A stretch of 64,000 bases of DNA, from the NCBI RefSeq assembly GCF_000224145.3, contig NC_020166.2, positions 1,235,111 to 1,299,110 of the forward strand, written 5' to 3'. The notes under the pieces are model-generated. The model had not been told where the DNA came from. It made no database searches and saw nothing but the letters and a program-made list of their open reading frames with translations. This document shows positions 52,684 through 64,000 of this stretch, in pieces. Every line of letters begins with the position of its first letter. Positions within the stretch are counted from its first letter, which is position 1. Both the position numbers and the translations under genes were made by a program. The DNA is from Ciona intestinalis (Eukaryota; Chordata; Ascidiacea; Phlebobranchia; Cionidae).

Positions 52684-53175
52684 GGAAATCTGATCTAATG
52701 GAAAGACGGCTTGAGGTTTTCTGCTGTTTTAGATCTATATACTACCAAATGGACGATAAAAAGAATGGAAACATTGATTCACTTACTACAATCTATATTA
52801 AACAGCACACATACGTGTGTATTTTACAAGGACCGTATGTGAATGATAATAACTATAGTTATATAACTTGTATCCTGCAGCGTATAACAGCACTGACGTT
52901 ACTTACCCGCAGTCGAATCTAAATATAAACCATCGATGTTGCCAGTGGGAATCGTTATTCAAACCACCGCATTTTCCCCAATTATTCTTTATTTTGGCAA
53001 CATTTTACCTCGAGCAATTACCCCTATCTTAAATACAACGTTGGTAAACTAGCATACGTTTACACAGTTAATAGTCAGGCATGACAATATATTTTAAATG
53101 AGCCAATTTGAGCTAGAACGTAGAAGGTTAAACAAGAATGCTTTGGGTGGTTAAAGTACATGCGAGTTTGTAAGG

Positions 53176-53362
53176 TATATGGTGGGGTGGGGAAGATAGG
53201 AAATTCTATTTTCTCGTCCCATTTGGTCGTAAACATACATTCAAAGAATTACAAAGCCGTATCCTCACGACTCCCATGAACCGTTGTTAATTGTTTAAAA
53301 CACGATCAGTATATTTAGTTATTATGTGTTAAAGGTGTACCATCTTTCCCCACTCTACTATA
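53176..53362. mobile_element. MITE subfamily A, inverted copy
   Basis: Opens GGTGGGGTGGGGAAGATAGG, reads CGTATCCTCACGACTCCCATG inside, and closes ACCATCTTTCCCCACTCTAC. Confidence 0.7.
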
Positions 53363-55957
53363 TATTGTCTATGTCTGTGAGCTAAATGGTTCAATAACAC
53401 TGGCTAGAATGTCTACGAGTTTGCTTTCCAACAAAGGAAACCGCATGGATAAGTTTAAATACCTTCATGGTCAATTGTAGCTTCTCTATAACAGAGCGAC
53501 ATATATGTTTCATGGCCAAACACATTTCAAGTGTCGGCGGTTTAACTTTCTGTAAAGTCATTCTTCATAAAATACCATTAGCGTGATTTAAGCAATTGCA
53601 GAATGAGGATAAACACGAAATGGGCGCTCAGGCTGTTGTTTTAAATAAACCGCTAGTTATAGTCAAGTTTACCGCATTGTTTATGTTTGATTGTTGAAAT
53701 AAACCGCATTCGCTTATTTGGCTCGTTACCTCACGCCAGACTTCTGGGTTTGAGAATGACATTCTGCCGATACTTAAACGCCTGGCTGGTAAACATGAAT
53801 TTAAAAACAAGATTCGCCAGGCGGTAATAAGTTTGCAATTCAACTACGTTGCATATATTGCTGCATTGGCTGGTTTGCACCACCACACATGTATAATACT
53901 CCTAAGGTTTCCACCCCCGAGGATATGCAATACATCCTGCGTTCTTATTCATACCCGCCTTATATACTTTATACAGAAGAAACATAAACTTAACATGCGC
54001 TAACTCCCACACAAACCTAAACTATGTAGTAACTGTCAACTACTAGGCTTACGTTTATATACAGTACGTCGCTATTTAAATCAAATTGTCTGAAAGGTTA
54101 CATTGTATCTATTCGCGTTACATTGTACCTAGCTTATTGTACGTTCGCTGTCGCTTCATTGCATCATAATACCTTCTATCTACGTCACAGTTTTTAGTTT
54201 TTGTAAACCGACGAAAAAAACTTTTTTCGAGGTACCGTATAAATAAATTCGCAGCAGCCGTTTAAAAACATAAAACCCTCGATGTCACGTTGCTGGTACA
54301 ATGACGTAACGATTCCCTTTTGGCAGCGAAGACCTTATCTCAGTAAGTTGACACCGGCTCGTTAGGGATCGGCGGAACGTGACGAAGGCAGTCTGACCCT
54401 TGCGTCTGTTGTCCACTAAGTCACGGCTATCTGTCTTAGTTAGCGCTACCGACCCGTCGCCTTTAATACTAACTTGCCTCACTTCGGTACGTTCAGTTCG
54501 CCCACAAATTGCTCGTTTTCAGCTTTTTTCACTTTGCGCAAAATCCCCCTTAGAAGTCTCACTGCGTCACATTGCGGCGTGACCGAGCACCCGAATTCGG
54601 TTATTGTCCCAAAACACAGCCATGTTCACGTCAACCCAGCTGAAATAACAAGCGCTTTAATTCCAAACACCCTCAATATACACCAACGCTGTGCAACCGG
54701 AAACCTAAAGAATTGCCCGCAAAGGTGGCTGCAATGCCTATTCTATATAGTATATGTTAAGACCTAACTCGACTTGTGCTATATTATCTCACTGCCACAG
54801 CAGACTAAACAGATCCTATGATATAATATCACCACATCAACCAAACCTGCTTTCAAATATCTCTTTAACTCTAGTGAAAAAATGAACCGATAACGTTAGC
54901 CGCTATAAGCCATTACTGTTTATTTTGAACTGCTCGCTGTCCTGCTTGCAGTGAACTGCCGACTAGCGTGCCACGGCGACGAGTCTCATTTATTAACCTG
55001 AGGCGAACGAATTCCTGGCTGATTGCTCTTGATAATTTCTCGCTTTATTTATTTTGATTTTTCTCTTTGAATCTGACAACGGTAATCGTTGTCTTTCAGT
55101 CTTGGCTTGAAATTACATGTTCTATTGACCAGGCTTACTAAACAATACGAAGAAACGGTAGTTTATCAGTTGGTGTTTTCTTTTCTTTTTTTTCAAGCAA
55201 CTTCGCCAAGCGAAGGCGGCCGCAAAGAACTTAGCGTGTTGTGATGACGTAGCATGCGGTACTTTAGCAGTATACGCATCGCCAATCTCAACCTTTAGTA
55301 AAACGATTTAAGCTTTCAGGTGGAGCACTACGGCTTATATCAAAATACATTCATTACAGCGGTAACCTTATTATCTACATTGATATTTTAGAGTTAAATT
55401 TTAAACCGCAAACCAAGATCAAATTCAATCATTTCTAAATCTGTCGAAGACTTGACATTTCATCTTTGATATCTACGTCACTGACTGCGTCACTTACGCC
55501 AATTTCAGGATTATTATAGTGGTAATGATTTTATCACTTCACCAATTGTCTTTTACCACAGTGATGGCTGTAAAACTGTTATTTTAACCTCGTTTCACCC
55601 TCTTTAAAAAACGTGACTGACTGGATAGACCAATTTAAAACCTGGCCTGCCCGCAACAGTCGTCCGTCTTCATTAGCAATGTTTGGCGTGTCTTATCTGC
55701 ACCTCTAAGCGAGTTGGTTAACGCTAACTAGCCGAGCTTGCGTGTGGCTGTTTTACAGGGCAAGTTAATAAACCCGTTTCCAGCAGAAACTTTTTGTCCC
55801 TTTTTAATGCGCCTTTCGTCGACTGTAGCGACGTTCGTTAAAACAACAACAGCAACAGCTCCAATATGCCAATGGTTAAAAAACTTGTTACGTGACGTAC
55901 ATTTGAAACTAAATATCCAACACAGAACAAAACTGTAACTTCCTATTTTCACAATTT

Positions 55958-56045
55958 ATTCTACGTGGGTAAGGTTGTGCAGCACGGCACGCTACTTGAC
56001 CTGGGATTCAGGTCAGAGTTGACCAACTATTATTATTTATAAATA
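55958..56045 (+). repeat. Dispersed repeat C copy
   Basis: CTACGTGGGTAAGGTTGTGC, GCACGGCACGCTACTTGACC, then GGATTCAGGTCAGAGTTGACC. Confidence 0.5.
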
Positions 56046-56777
56046 AAATATAATTACGTTACACCATGCACAATTTTTCTTATTAGCAGTAACTGGAACC
56101 ATCGAATTTGCCTATTTATACAAAGATAAATTAATCATATGTTTCAGTATGTGATTTTGTGTCTGATACATAAACATGAAAAAATTAATGCGCTACCGGG
56201 CGCTGGCGCTCGCGAGCACAGTTGCCAGCAACATGTTTCTGCCGTTTTGTCGTCCTATATAGATTTAAATGAGAACTTCACTGAATTACACTTTTATTCA
56301 ATATAGGTAAATAGCATGGAACGTTTATACAGGCTCAAAGTGATTAGAACAAGACGAAATGCTCAGCTTGCGACGGCTATATTGTTGGTTAAATAAATTA
56401 AATATTTGTGGGTAAACCAAACTTATATCATTGAAAAACTTACAAGAAAAATCAGATTGCAATGAATTATGCTCCTAATATTTAGAAAGATATAACTTAT
56501 AAATGCTATGTATATAACGAGTTATGTGTTAAATAATACGTAAAAACAAGTATATACTTGTTTTGTAAAATAGTTCTTTTGACATTTATTTGCAGATCGC
56601 CGTTTCGACTTCCTATAAAGCTCGTATTCGTTAGGTTGAATGCTAAAACATTGATGACGATGACATGTATAGAACGTTGAAACGTCAATACACAAACAAA
56701 TACCAGAAGAACTGTTTTGGAAATTCAGTGTAATATACCACAGTATATATTAAAACACGTAGTTACTTTTATGAGCG

Positions 56778-59700
56778 CTATCTAAATCGATCGTGAGTAT
56801 AATAATCAAAATTTACTGGCAGTGTTAACAGATTGCCTCTTCTTGTCCAAATAAGGAGTTGTTTATCCACGTGATCATAGGTTAGCTGGGATATACGTCC
56901 GTATGATTTGTCGACACCAACGGAGCTAGAGAGACTAGTTGGTGACTTCAAGGCGCTTGAAGAAACTGTGTTGAAAGCGTATTTGATTTGCAGGTGAGGC
57001 CGGGACTCGAACCTAAGATTGAAGTGTAATTGTTACTTTATAATATTTATATTAGTTTAATCAATTATATTGAATAAATTTAACTTATTTATCCTCGCGT
57101 GGCTGGCTAATGACTGCTGTCGGGCAGTTTGAACAACCCATTAGGAACCACTTGGTATGATTGCCGTTGTGTCTTGCCCATGGACACATATTCACCTATA
57201 ATGGTAGCAACGTCGAGCCTCATACCTGCAACCGGTATACTAAATACAACTGCGTGGCACGACGTTAGACTAACAAATAACAAGTTCATACTTTCTAATA
57301 GCGTACACGACTCCACAAGCAACGAACATCGCTTCAAAGAAGTTCTTTCTCCAACCTGTGTCCCATTCCTTGATAACTTTCAATGTATCCACATCTATCA
57401 ATGCAAGCATCATATTGCTGCTGCCACTGCTTGAACAATAAGTTGCCCATACACCGAACTCGTCCGCCTGTTACGGTGATTTATAGACAAAAAATGTAAA
57501 ACATGAAATGTGCGGGAAAAAGTCGAATAAATAGTAACAACAAAAGAGCAAAGCTATAATGAGTGAACACGTATTAAAATAACTAGCACAGTATTTTATA
57601 TACACTCTTCATTCACACCCATATGCTATACATTGGCTCTTTGGTAAAAGAACCTGAGTTTTTTTAAGATAAAGTTTCGCTACAAATATGACAATATTTC
57701 AATACAGCATCAAGTCTTGCCAAAAAAAGATGAAACGCTGGTTTAATGAAATTAATATATATTTTTAAATCACCTGCAATGTAATTTCGGAGTGGTGACC
57801 GGACTCATACGGACACCCCTCGTTATCCGAACCAGGTTCACCATGTTTTGCGTGTTTGAGTTGTCTGTAGCGGACCATGGTCCTTAGTTGCAGGTCGTAT
57901 CTGGAGGAGTGAATGTTAAAATAGGGTATAATATAGTAAGATTATTTAATGTACTATGTGCATTAAAGTCGAAAAAAAGGAAAAGTTTGGGGAAAAAAGT
58001 CAGGAAAAAGTCGAGAAAAGGTCAAACAGCCATTTCCCTCACCCTTTAAGTACATCAGTATGTATCAGCATCTGTTAGTTATTCCAACTTACTTAACCAA
58101 GAAGTTTGTGCGAGATCTGACGTATATGAGACAACCAGAAACAATGACGTGGCCGGTCCCATACCACGGGTAGGGAAGTGTGTAATTCGCTATCGGGACA
58201 ACACCTTTACGTAAATCCTCTGCACTAAAAACAACACAAAGAAAGATTTTATCCTTCCACTTTTAAAACAGTTTTTCTTTTCTCGTCCCATTTGGTAGTA
58301 AACCAAAAATATTCACAGAATTATAAAACCGTATCCTCACGACCCCCATATACCGTTGTTAATTGTTTAAAACACGATTATAAAACATAGATATTATGTG
58401 GTCACGTTATTCATCTCATCCTACAGTAATAAATATGTATAATGAAGTCATTACCTTCGATATTCCAGTAAATCTCGGTTCCCTGAATCTCGTCTTGCTA
58501 TCCATACACGAGGGTCAGGTCTGCGTAATTACAATTGAAATCATTGCTCCAACAAAGTGGTCATTTATGAGTTGTTTAAATTTTCTGCTATACATTAAAT
58601 AATAACAAAAATCTCTCAGAGTCAATGGCCCACAATTAAGTTACATGCGTGGTAGAAAGACACAAATGTATGAAACAGAACACTTGTGTAAGAACAACTG
58701 TCGTTTCCCCGCCATGCCATGCTAAGATAATAAGTTACATTTTGAAAGTCTCATACTTACGTACGCCTGATTATAGTTGTGTTCAATACGTCATCTCTCG
58801 TGACGTCATCAATGTATGACGTATGTTTTATCACCGCGCCAAATGGTCCACCAACTGTTGCTATTTCAGTGGCTGCACCTATTGACTGTCAAGGTATAAA
58901 AATGCGGTTACTTTGAATACGTAATATCGCTCACATATACCATCTACACGTTAAATTGGTGAATTACTACATATATTTTATTAATTCGTTTGGTCACAGT
59001 CGCTGAGAAAAGAATTGGCTGCAAAATGACAGCCATTGAAACAAAAAATTATTTATAAAAACTTGCTGGATGTTAATATACAGTAACTCGTAAGTTGCCA
59101 TATAAAATATATGAACATTATTCAAGTCAAATATTTCTTAGAAATATTTTAAAATATCAATACCATACCTTGATATTCATCGTACAACTTTTATCGGTGA
59201 CGTCATAATCTTCGATGACGTCATCACTCGCAAATATAGGATACAAATATTGTGAAGAAATTGCTAACATAAGATTTCTCTATACAAGGTGGAAAAGTAG
59301 ATATTTTTGTTTTAAAGTGTTCAGATAACTCAAGTATATTAGGTTGGAAAAATTTCTCTCTTTTGGGCAGTTTATTTTTGGGCAAGTACTGTTAACATCT
59401 TTGTTACAACCATATGCAATACCTTTAAATACCGTTAATATTTGATTGAAAATACGTGCTTAATTATTCATGCACCTATGCTTTCTTTCGTTACCTTAAT
59501 TACGGCGCTCGAGAGTTCTAATAACAGGGGTCTTGGCGCTGCAAGACTACGAATGCCGATTCTTCTGTAAGATTCCAAATCTTTTGCTTCTATTCTCGCG
59601 TTTAGGAACTTGCCCAAAAGATCAATGACCCATTCCTGTTTAGTATACAAAGGTTTTGCATAACTTGTGTATTCTTGTTTTCTATCACACATGGCGTATT

Positions 59701-60725
59701 CACACACCCCATGCTCACTGTCGAGTTATAACATGGGCGTCATCGTATACATAAGACATATATGGTATATTCATACACCCCCTGCTCACTGTCAAGTTAT
59801 AACATGAGTGTCTTCTTATACACCAGACACACATGGTGTATTCATACACCTCCTGCTCACTGTCAAGTTATAACATGGGTGTCTTCTTATACACCAGGCA
59901 CACATGATGTATTCATACACCTCATGCCCACTGTCGAGTTATTAAGATGAATATCTTCTTCTACACCCAATGCATATGAAGTTTCATTAAGGTGTAGCCC
60001 AGGAACACCCCACAAAATTTAAAAACTTCATTCACCTCCTTATCTTCTCCATTACTTTCACCCACCCCCCACAGTACCAACGACCTTGCTTTGTACCCAC
60101 CCCTCCCCAACTCTTTGATTGACGTCTTGGCTTCAGCCCAATCCTGGGAAGCGGAGTTCAATCTCCGAGTGAGGATTCCAATCTCGTTGACAAAGTCTCG
60201 ATTCTAGGTATAAATATTACGCAAAGAACATAGTAAACAAAAAAAAACATTCAAAGAAATATAAAACCATATCCCCACGACTCTCATACACTGTTGTTGA
60301 TTGTTTAAAACACGATCAGGATATTTGGATATTACGTGCTAAAGGTGTCCCATCTTCCCCCACCCTACTATACATATTTCTTAACAATATGGAACATTTT
60401 ACTAAACTGTAATTCCGTTGGTACTTGTATATGCTTTTGTGTCTGCACTAATTCTTATACAGCATGCTTACTTTCTACATGTGTTCTTATTATTAAATAC
60501 TCGTACGCAAGGGTTTTAGTTGTTCTAGTGTTCGATATACGCACATAAATCCTCGCTATATTCCTGGAATACCTTTTCACTTATGTCGTCTAGCTTTTGT
60601 TCGAGGCTATGAGCGAACGAAATTCGTTCAATGATTCGTATCTGATTCCATATAACGCCCAACGTTGCCAGTAAGATCAAAATTCTGTTGCATTTTCGAA
60701 ACGGTAGCAATGTCCAGACAGCCAT
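56778..60725 (-). CDS. Type II membrane protein with coiled coil and olfactomedin domain
   Basis: Nine exons: 60573-60725, 60036-60203, 59476-59635, 59169-59263, 58761-58885, 58093-58224, 57774-57900, 57292-57467, 56778-57012; about 456 residues. A short cytoplasmic N-terminus and one membrane segment (RILILLATLGVIWNQI) precede a coiled-coil-like stretch (SLEQKLDDISEKNRDFVNEI). A complete olfactomedin domain follows: SCTMNIKSIG, GPFGAVIKH, YTLPYPWYGTGHVIVSGCLI, LVKYDLQLR, DEFGVWATYCS, WDTGW, MFVACGVVYAIRK, IKYAFNT, and the end RISQLTYDHVDKQLLIW. The conserved Cys pair (SCTM; VACG) is present. Layout recalls gliomedin and other colmedins but lacks a collagen segment. Likely a cell-surface adhesion or signalling protein. 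Less certain: the exon 2 donor (GTGAAT, 60035) and exon 3 donor (GTGCAT, 59475). Confidence 0.83.
58268..58400. mobile_element. MITE subfamily A fragment, olfactomedin-gene intron
   Basis: Internal part only: TCTCGTCCCATTTGGTAGTA, CGTATCCTCACGACCCCC, TTAATTGTTTAAAACACG. Both ends are missing. Confidence 0.6.
58620..58745 (+). repeat. tRNA-like SINE, 3' part, olfactomedin-gene intron
   Basis: AAGTTACATGCGTGGTAG, GTATGAAACAGAACACTTGTG, ACTGTCGTTTCCCCGCCATG, then AAGTTACATT. It ends next to the donor of the exon at 58761. Confidence 0.6.
59690..59955 (+). repeat. Minisatellite, about four units of 70-72 bp, olfactomedin-gene intron
   Basis: Each unit has TATTCATACACCTCCTGCTC, ACTGTCAAGTTATAACATG and GTGTCTTCTTATACACC. 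Unit starts are at about 59697, 59767, 59839 and 59910. Units 2 and 3 are most alike. Confidence 0.85.
60228..60373. mobile_element. MITE subfamily A, left end missing, olfactomedin-gene intron 1
   Basis: Internal part as in inverted copies; intact right end GTCCCATCTTCCCCCACCC. Confidence 0.7.
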
Positions 60726-61997
60726 TTCAACTTTACTATAAGCATTCTATGTCTTGTTTTCAGCAGTCATATCTGTGTGTTTAGCTAAGGAAAAACAGAG
60801 CAACTTAAATCTGGTTGTAATCCTAAACCTGCAACTCTCATAATAAAGTACATGTCTGGTCGAAGCCCTTAGGCGGCTGTTGAACTTTACCGTAGCATCC
60901 AAATGCTATACCTTGCCTTCTGCTATTGGTTTAACGTGCTGCAAATTAGACACACGACACTGAGAAGAAATGCCAATAATTACATGCGCGTGTAGATGAC
61001 TTGTGTATTTGATGCCTTTACGAGCAGTTGTCGTTCCCTAATTACAGCATCGCAAACGGAAATGGCAGTCGTTAAAGCGCAAGCACAGCTCGTTTCATTT
61101 TAATGAACGAACACTTTTACAATAGGCGCCGACCGGGTTTTCCTGTTTAAATTATCACTATAGTTTAAAGACCATATTGCTTTCCATTAGAGCTTTTTAT
61201 AATATATTGATTTAATATATCAAGGTGCCGCATTAACTTCGGGCAGGTTCCATTATAAAATGATTGCTTCAGACAAGGATGAACTTTTATGTCTAAAATA
61301 CAGAAAATATATAAAATCAACGTGGTCGAATCATAGAGTGTCTATGCTGGTGATATCAGTACTAAATGTATAAAATACGGCCGCTAAAATGTCCACTCTT
61401 GAGTATTTTGCATATTTTTTTAACAAATACTATATAGTTGGCATTCTATGTATAGTACTGTGGTGTAAGATGCGACACCTTTAGCACATAATATTTAAAT
61501 ACCTGATCGTGTTTTAAATAATAAACAATTGTCTATGTGAGTCGTAAAAATACGATTTTATAATTCTTTAAGTTTTCTTTGTTTACTACCAAATGAGACG
61601 AGAAAATAGAATGAAAAGGTGTCCCATCTTCCTCTGCCCTACCAACACTGCTTAACACCAGAACTGTTGCAAGATAAAATATATTTGACATAAAATCAAT
61701 ACAATATAAACCCGCACGGCCAATAGAGATAGTAGGCCGTGTTATAGCGTTCATCAAAAGTGTAACAGCAAAATATATAATTTAAATACTGGTCCACGTC
61801 TTAAACTGGACTCTTTATAAGATACATACGAAGTTAATCATTTTAACACTATATAGTGTTAAGGCATATAGGATATTAAAATTATACTCCTATTTGGTAA
61901 ATGTAGGTATCCCGTTTAATATAACGGCAAATTGGTAGTACAGTATTAATCTAGTTACCGGAATGCGATCGCCCATTTTGAATTTCAAAGTTTGTCT
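60726..61997. other. Intergenic DNA between PIERCE and olfactomedin genes
   Basis: Both neighbours are on the minus strand. One A-type MITE at 61451-61645 is the only recognised feature; no gene is supported. Confidence 0.5.
61451..61645. mobile_element. MITE subfamily A
   Basis: Opens TAGTACTGTGGTGTAAGATGC, shows TAAACAATTGTCTATGTGAG, and closes GTGTCCCATCTTCCTCTGCCC. Confidence 0.7.
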
Positions 61998-62676
61998 TTA
62001 AACATTCGGGTTGGCGGAAAAACTTTTATGAAAGTTGAGTGGATTCATTTTAGTAAGTCCGGCGTTGTCCGGCCCCGTGACAGTGCTTTTCTCCATGTAG
62101 GTGTTAAGTGAGTTGTTCTTATACATCCCGCATAGGCCTAGGTGTGTAGAAAACTTCTGTGTGCGTGGTTTGAATGACGTAGGTACCGTATGGACGCTCG
62201 GGGAACGAGAACCGTACACCATGTTTGATGTTCGGTAAATTGGGTGCGGGTCTTTAGTGCTGGGAATAAAAGGGGGTTAGAAAGAGCAGAACACGTAAAG
62301 TAAAGTGAAAAAAAAGGATTTACTCTGTTCTACGCAGGTAAGATCCGACAGCGTGGCACGTTATGGAATCTGTAATTTTTGCCAGAGTTGGCCTATTACC
62401 TCAACTCCTATGGTACTAGAACCAATTTAGTGACCACTGGTAAAAACAATCTTTATTATATATCTTGTTGTCTCTTTAATTCTGCGCATAACAGATAAAA
62501 AAAAAACAGATACAGAGAAAACCTATACCACTTTTTGATCACATATATTATAAAGACAAATACCTGTATCCTTTTATCCAATCTGGGTGCTCGAATCTGC
62601 CTGGTAACTCATTGTCTGTTTTATAATGATCCGACGTATTTTCTGTTTGTGTTTTGTTTTCTTTCGAATCGTCCAT
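61998..62676 (-). CDS. PIERCE1: Piercer of microtubule wall family protein (PIERCE1/2)
   Basis: Two exons, 62564-62676 and 61998-62259, give a 124-residue soluble protein of the usual family length. Members lie inside ciliary doublet microtubules (microtubule inner proteins), help attach the outer dynein docking machinery and are needed for left-right patterning in vertebrates. The signature is complete: TSDHYKTDNELPGRF, PIYRTSNMVYGSRSPSVHT, GMYKNNSLNTYMEKSTVTGP and NPLNFHKSFSANP. ATG 62676 gives a short acidic start; the intron (AG|C) falls within a Ser codon after WIKGY. I cannot separate the PIERCE1 and PIERCE2 paralogues, and tunicates may have one pre-duplication gene. It is head to head with CDIPT, with starts about 840 bp apart. 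Confidence 0.88.
62330..62440 (+). repeat. Dispersed repeat C copy, PIERCE intron
   Basis: GTTCTACGCAGGTAAGATCCG, GTGGCACGTTATGGAATCTG, then GCCAGAGTTGGCCTATTACC. Confidence 0.5.
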
Positions 62677-63518
62677 GGTTATAGTCTTGATATTTTTCGT
62701 GTTACAGATAGTATTAAGTGTGGAACCCCTTTTTAATAATACGTTCTGTCAAGACTAAATATCTAAAAACAAAGCCAAAACATATGTAAACAAACTAAAA
62801 GAATAAATTCGGTCAAGCAAACTTGCATTTCAACGCCAGAAGTAAAACAGAAGTTTAACAGACTTATACGTCACTTTGCCCAAACATAAGGCGTTACTGA
62901 TCAATATACCCTAATTTTAAAGCGGAAAATATGCTTTGACTAAGATATACTGTGGTAAAACTATAAAATAAATGACAAAACAATTACAAACACTCGCCGA
63001 ACAAATAGCGTTTTCGAGTTGTCCGTTTCTATAGTTACAGCGTAACAATAAACACATAGACATCTTATGACGTAAAAAGTATTGCATATGCCTGTTTTTA
63101 ATTATTATTTTTTATTGAAAATATCAGTTAAAATATTATAATAAAGATACAAGGATTTAAACTCATAATTTACCGTGATATTGCAATTAATAAATAAAGA
63201 ATTAAAATCAATATAGTTTTTTGCCACTAACAAACATTAAAGAAATTGTTTTTTACAAGACCCTTATTACGTGAATAATATGTTTCTGGAGTTTTGCTAA
63301 AAAAATGTTTGTTTTTTAAAGAACAGGGGTGCAATTTTCTGCTTCGCCTCATTTATAGACACCCCATTTTGCATTGTGTTTGTTTTGAAACGTAACAATT
63401 GGTCGCTCGAGCTTTGCGTTTCTCAATTACGTAGTTGTTACGCGTTTCCTCACTTTAGACTACTACAGACAGTTGTTGTTCTACTAGCAAGGTAAAGTTG
63501 AATTCCAATCTCACCAAC
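62677..63518. promoter_or_regulatory. Divergent promoter region between PIERCE and CDIPT
   Basis: About 840 bp separate the two opposite start codons. It is free of recognised repeats. An imperfect X-box-like palindrome, GTTTCTATAGTTAC (63025-63038), resembles sites for RFX factors that drive ciliary genes and would suit PIERCE. A GC-richer patch near 63380-63450 is a candidate start region for CDIPT. Both assignments are inference. Confidence 0.35.
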
Positions 63519-63764
63519 ATGGCAACTACAGTCAAGGATATTATGCTCTTCATACCGAATTTAATTGGTGGGTAAGTTTTTGTTTGTGTGGCAATACAAT
63601 CATTTTTACCGTTACCCTATTTCTTTGCAGGATACGTCCGTATAGTGCTTGCTATAGCTTCAGCTTATTATATGCCGTTTGATTACGTCACTGCTTCTTT
63701 ATGTTACGTCATAAGCGTTGGTTTGGACGCAATAGATGGATATGCTGCCAGAGTTTTTAACCAG
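63519..63764 (+). CDS. CDIPT: Phosphatidylinositol synthase, 5' part (gene runs off the window)
   Basis: CDP-diacylglycerol-inositol 3-phosphatidyltransferase makes phosphatidylinositol from CDP-diacylglycerol and myo-inositol in the ER membrane. Exon 1 (63519-63567) and exon 2 (63631-63764) give about 60 residues: FIPNLIGYVRIVLAIASAYY (human FVPNLIGYARIVFAI), then a second hydrophobic segment and LDAIDGYAARVFNQ. The D..DG..AR part of the CDP-alcohol phosphotransferase motif is present; the rest must lie on later exons to the right. The exon 1 donor is G|GTGGGT, chosen because it restores NLIGYVR in phase; GTAAGT four bases on would break the match. Exon 2 ends in phase 0 at NQ. A SINE fragment lies in the following intron. 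Confidence 0.9.
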
Positions 63765-63884
63765 GTCAGCTTTCGTAATGTTGTTTTATTAAACATAAAT
63801 CGGTTTGTGGCTCAGTGGTTCGCTAATCGTAAGGTAACCAAAGGATAACAGTTTAATACTCCATGTTGCCACACAGTAAAACAG

Positions 63885-63980
63885 TTTTAAAAACACAAGT
63901 TACATTATAGGTGGTAACTTGTAAATGTACACATAATGTATATGAAACAAAACACCCAAGGATAAATAACTTTCATTTAA
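63885..63980 (+). repeat. tRNA-like SINE fragment, CDIPT intron 2
   Basis: AGTTACATTATAGGTGGTAAC, TTGTAAATGTACACATAATG, ATATGAAACAAAACACCC and AAGGATAAATAAC keep family order. Confidence 0.55.
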
Positions 63981-64000
63981 AAACTAATAATAAAAATTTC

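Larger units (their letters stand above)
51591..56777. other. Collagen 5' flank, up to the olfactomedin gene 3' end
   Basis: No supported gene in about 5.2 kb. Two MITEs lie at 52460 and 53176. A non-repetitive, GC-richer stretch at about 54.2-55.8 kb, with GATA-type sites (CTTATCTCAG, TCTTATCTGC), is the best candidate for collagen regulatory DNA. The 97-codon frame at 54474-54767 shows no domain. A repeat C copy lies at about 55960-56045. Confidence 0.4.

Noticed and set aside
54474-54767. 97-codon + strand frame upstream of the collagen gene
   Set aside because: No domain, no signal peptide, no splice context; GC-richer DNA makes such frames likely by chance.
57107-57337. 76-codon minus-strand frame over an olfactomedin exon
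   Set aside because: The other frame codes the conserved DEFGVWATY and FVACGVVYA blocks and splices in phase to the domain end.
59495-59495. Strong-looking donor GTAACG for olfactomedin-gene exon 3
   Set aside because: It leaves phase 0, which runs the next exon into a stop; the weaker GTGCAT donor at 59475 keeps the olfactomedin frame. Still flagged as uncertain.

Overview
The window reads as animal nuclear DNA from a tunicate of the genus Ciona, most likely the C. intestinalis/robusta group. The background is AT-rich, introns are short, the genes are chordate families, and the dispersed repeats match the small MITE and tRNA-like SINE style of Ciona. That species call is inference. No viral or LTR element was recognised.

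Layout: (1) 1.86-4.29 kb, + strand: a six-exon Rab GTPase closest to RAB12, ending in a CC prenylation motif. (2) 5.7-6.1 kb: a decayed intelectin fragment. (3) 8.7-14.6 kb, + strand: a seven-exon paired-class homeobox gene of the Prrx family. (4) 16.4-19.7 kb, - strand: a seven-exon FAM187-like Ig-domain membrane protein, convergent with Prrx; a GC-rich island lies between their 3' ends. (5) 20.8-51.6 kb, - strand: one fibrillar procollagen gene. I could place 60 exons, all in phase, giving a protein of about 1,516 residues with a helix of about 1,018 residues and a COLFI C-propeptide. (6) 56.8-60.7 kb, - strand: a nine-exon type II membrane protein with a coiled coil and a complete olfactomedin domain. 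(7) 62.0-62.7 kb, - strand: a two-exon PIERCE-type ciliary microtubule inner protein. (8) 63.5 kb to beyond the right edge, + strand: the start of CDIPT (phosphatidylinositol synthase), head to head with PIERCE.

The genes are functionally unrelated neighbours (trafficking, transcription, matrix, cilium, lipid synthesis). Exon models were built by matching open frames, GT/AG sites and intron phase by eye. In nearly every multi-exon gene the phases close exactly, which is the main support.

Repeats fill introns and intergenic DNA: two related MITE subfamilies with long terminal inverted repeats (more than 20 copies), a tRNA-like SINE ending in CATT repeats, a further dispersed repeat, and a dispersed minisatellite of about 70 bp.

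The most unusual observations are: strong excess of the CRE octamer TGACGTCA, mostly inside coding exons of four genes; a fibrillar helix broken at about eight places; loss of C-propeptide cysteine 2 as in vertebrate COL1A2; a WxxW run in collagen exon 1 that is a GXY repeat in another frame; and a SINE tail that supplies a Rab splice acceptor.
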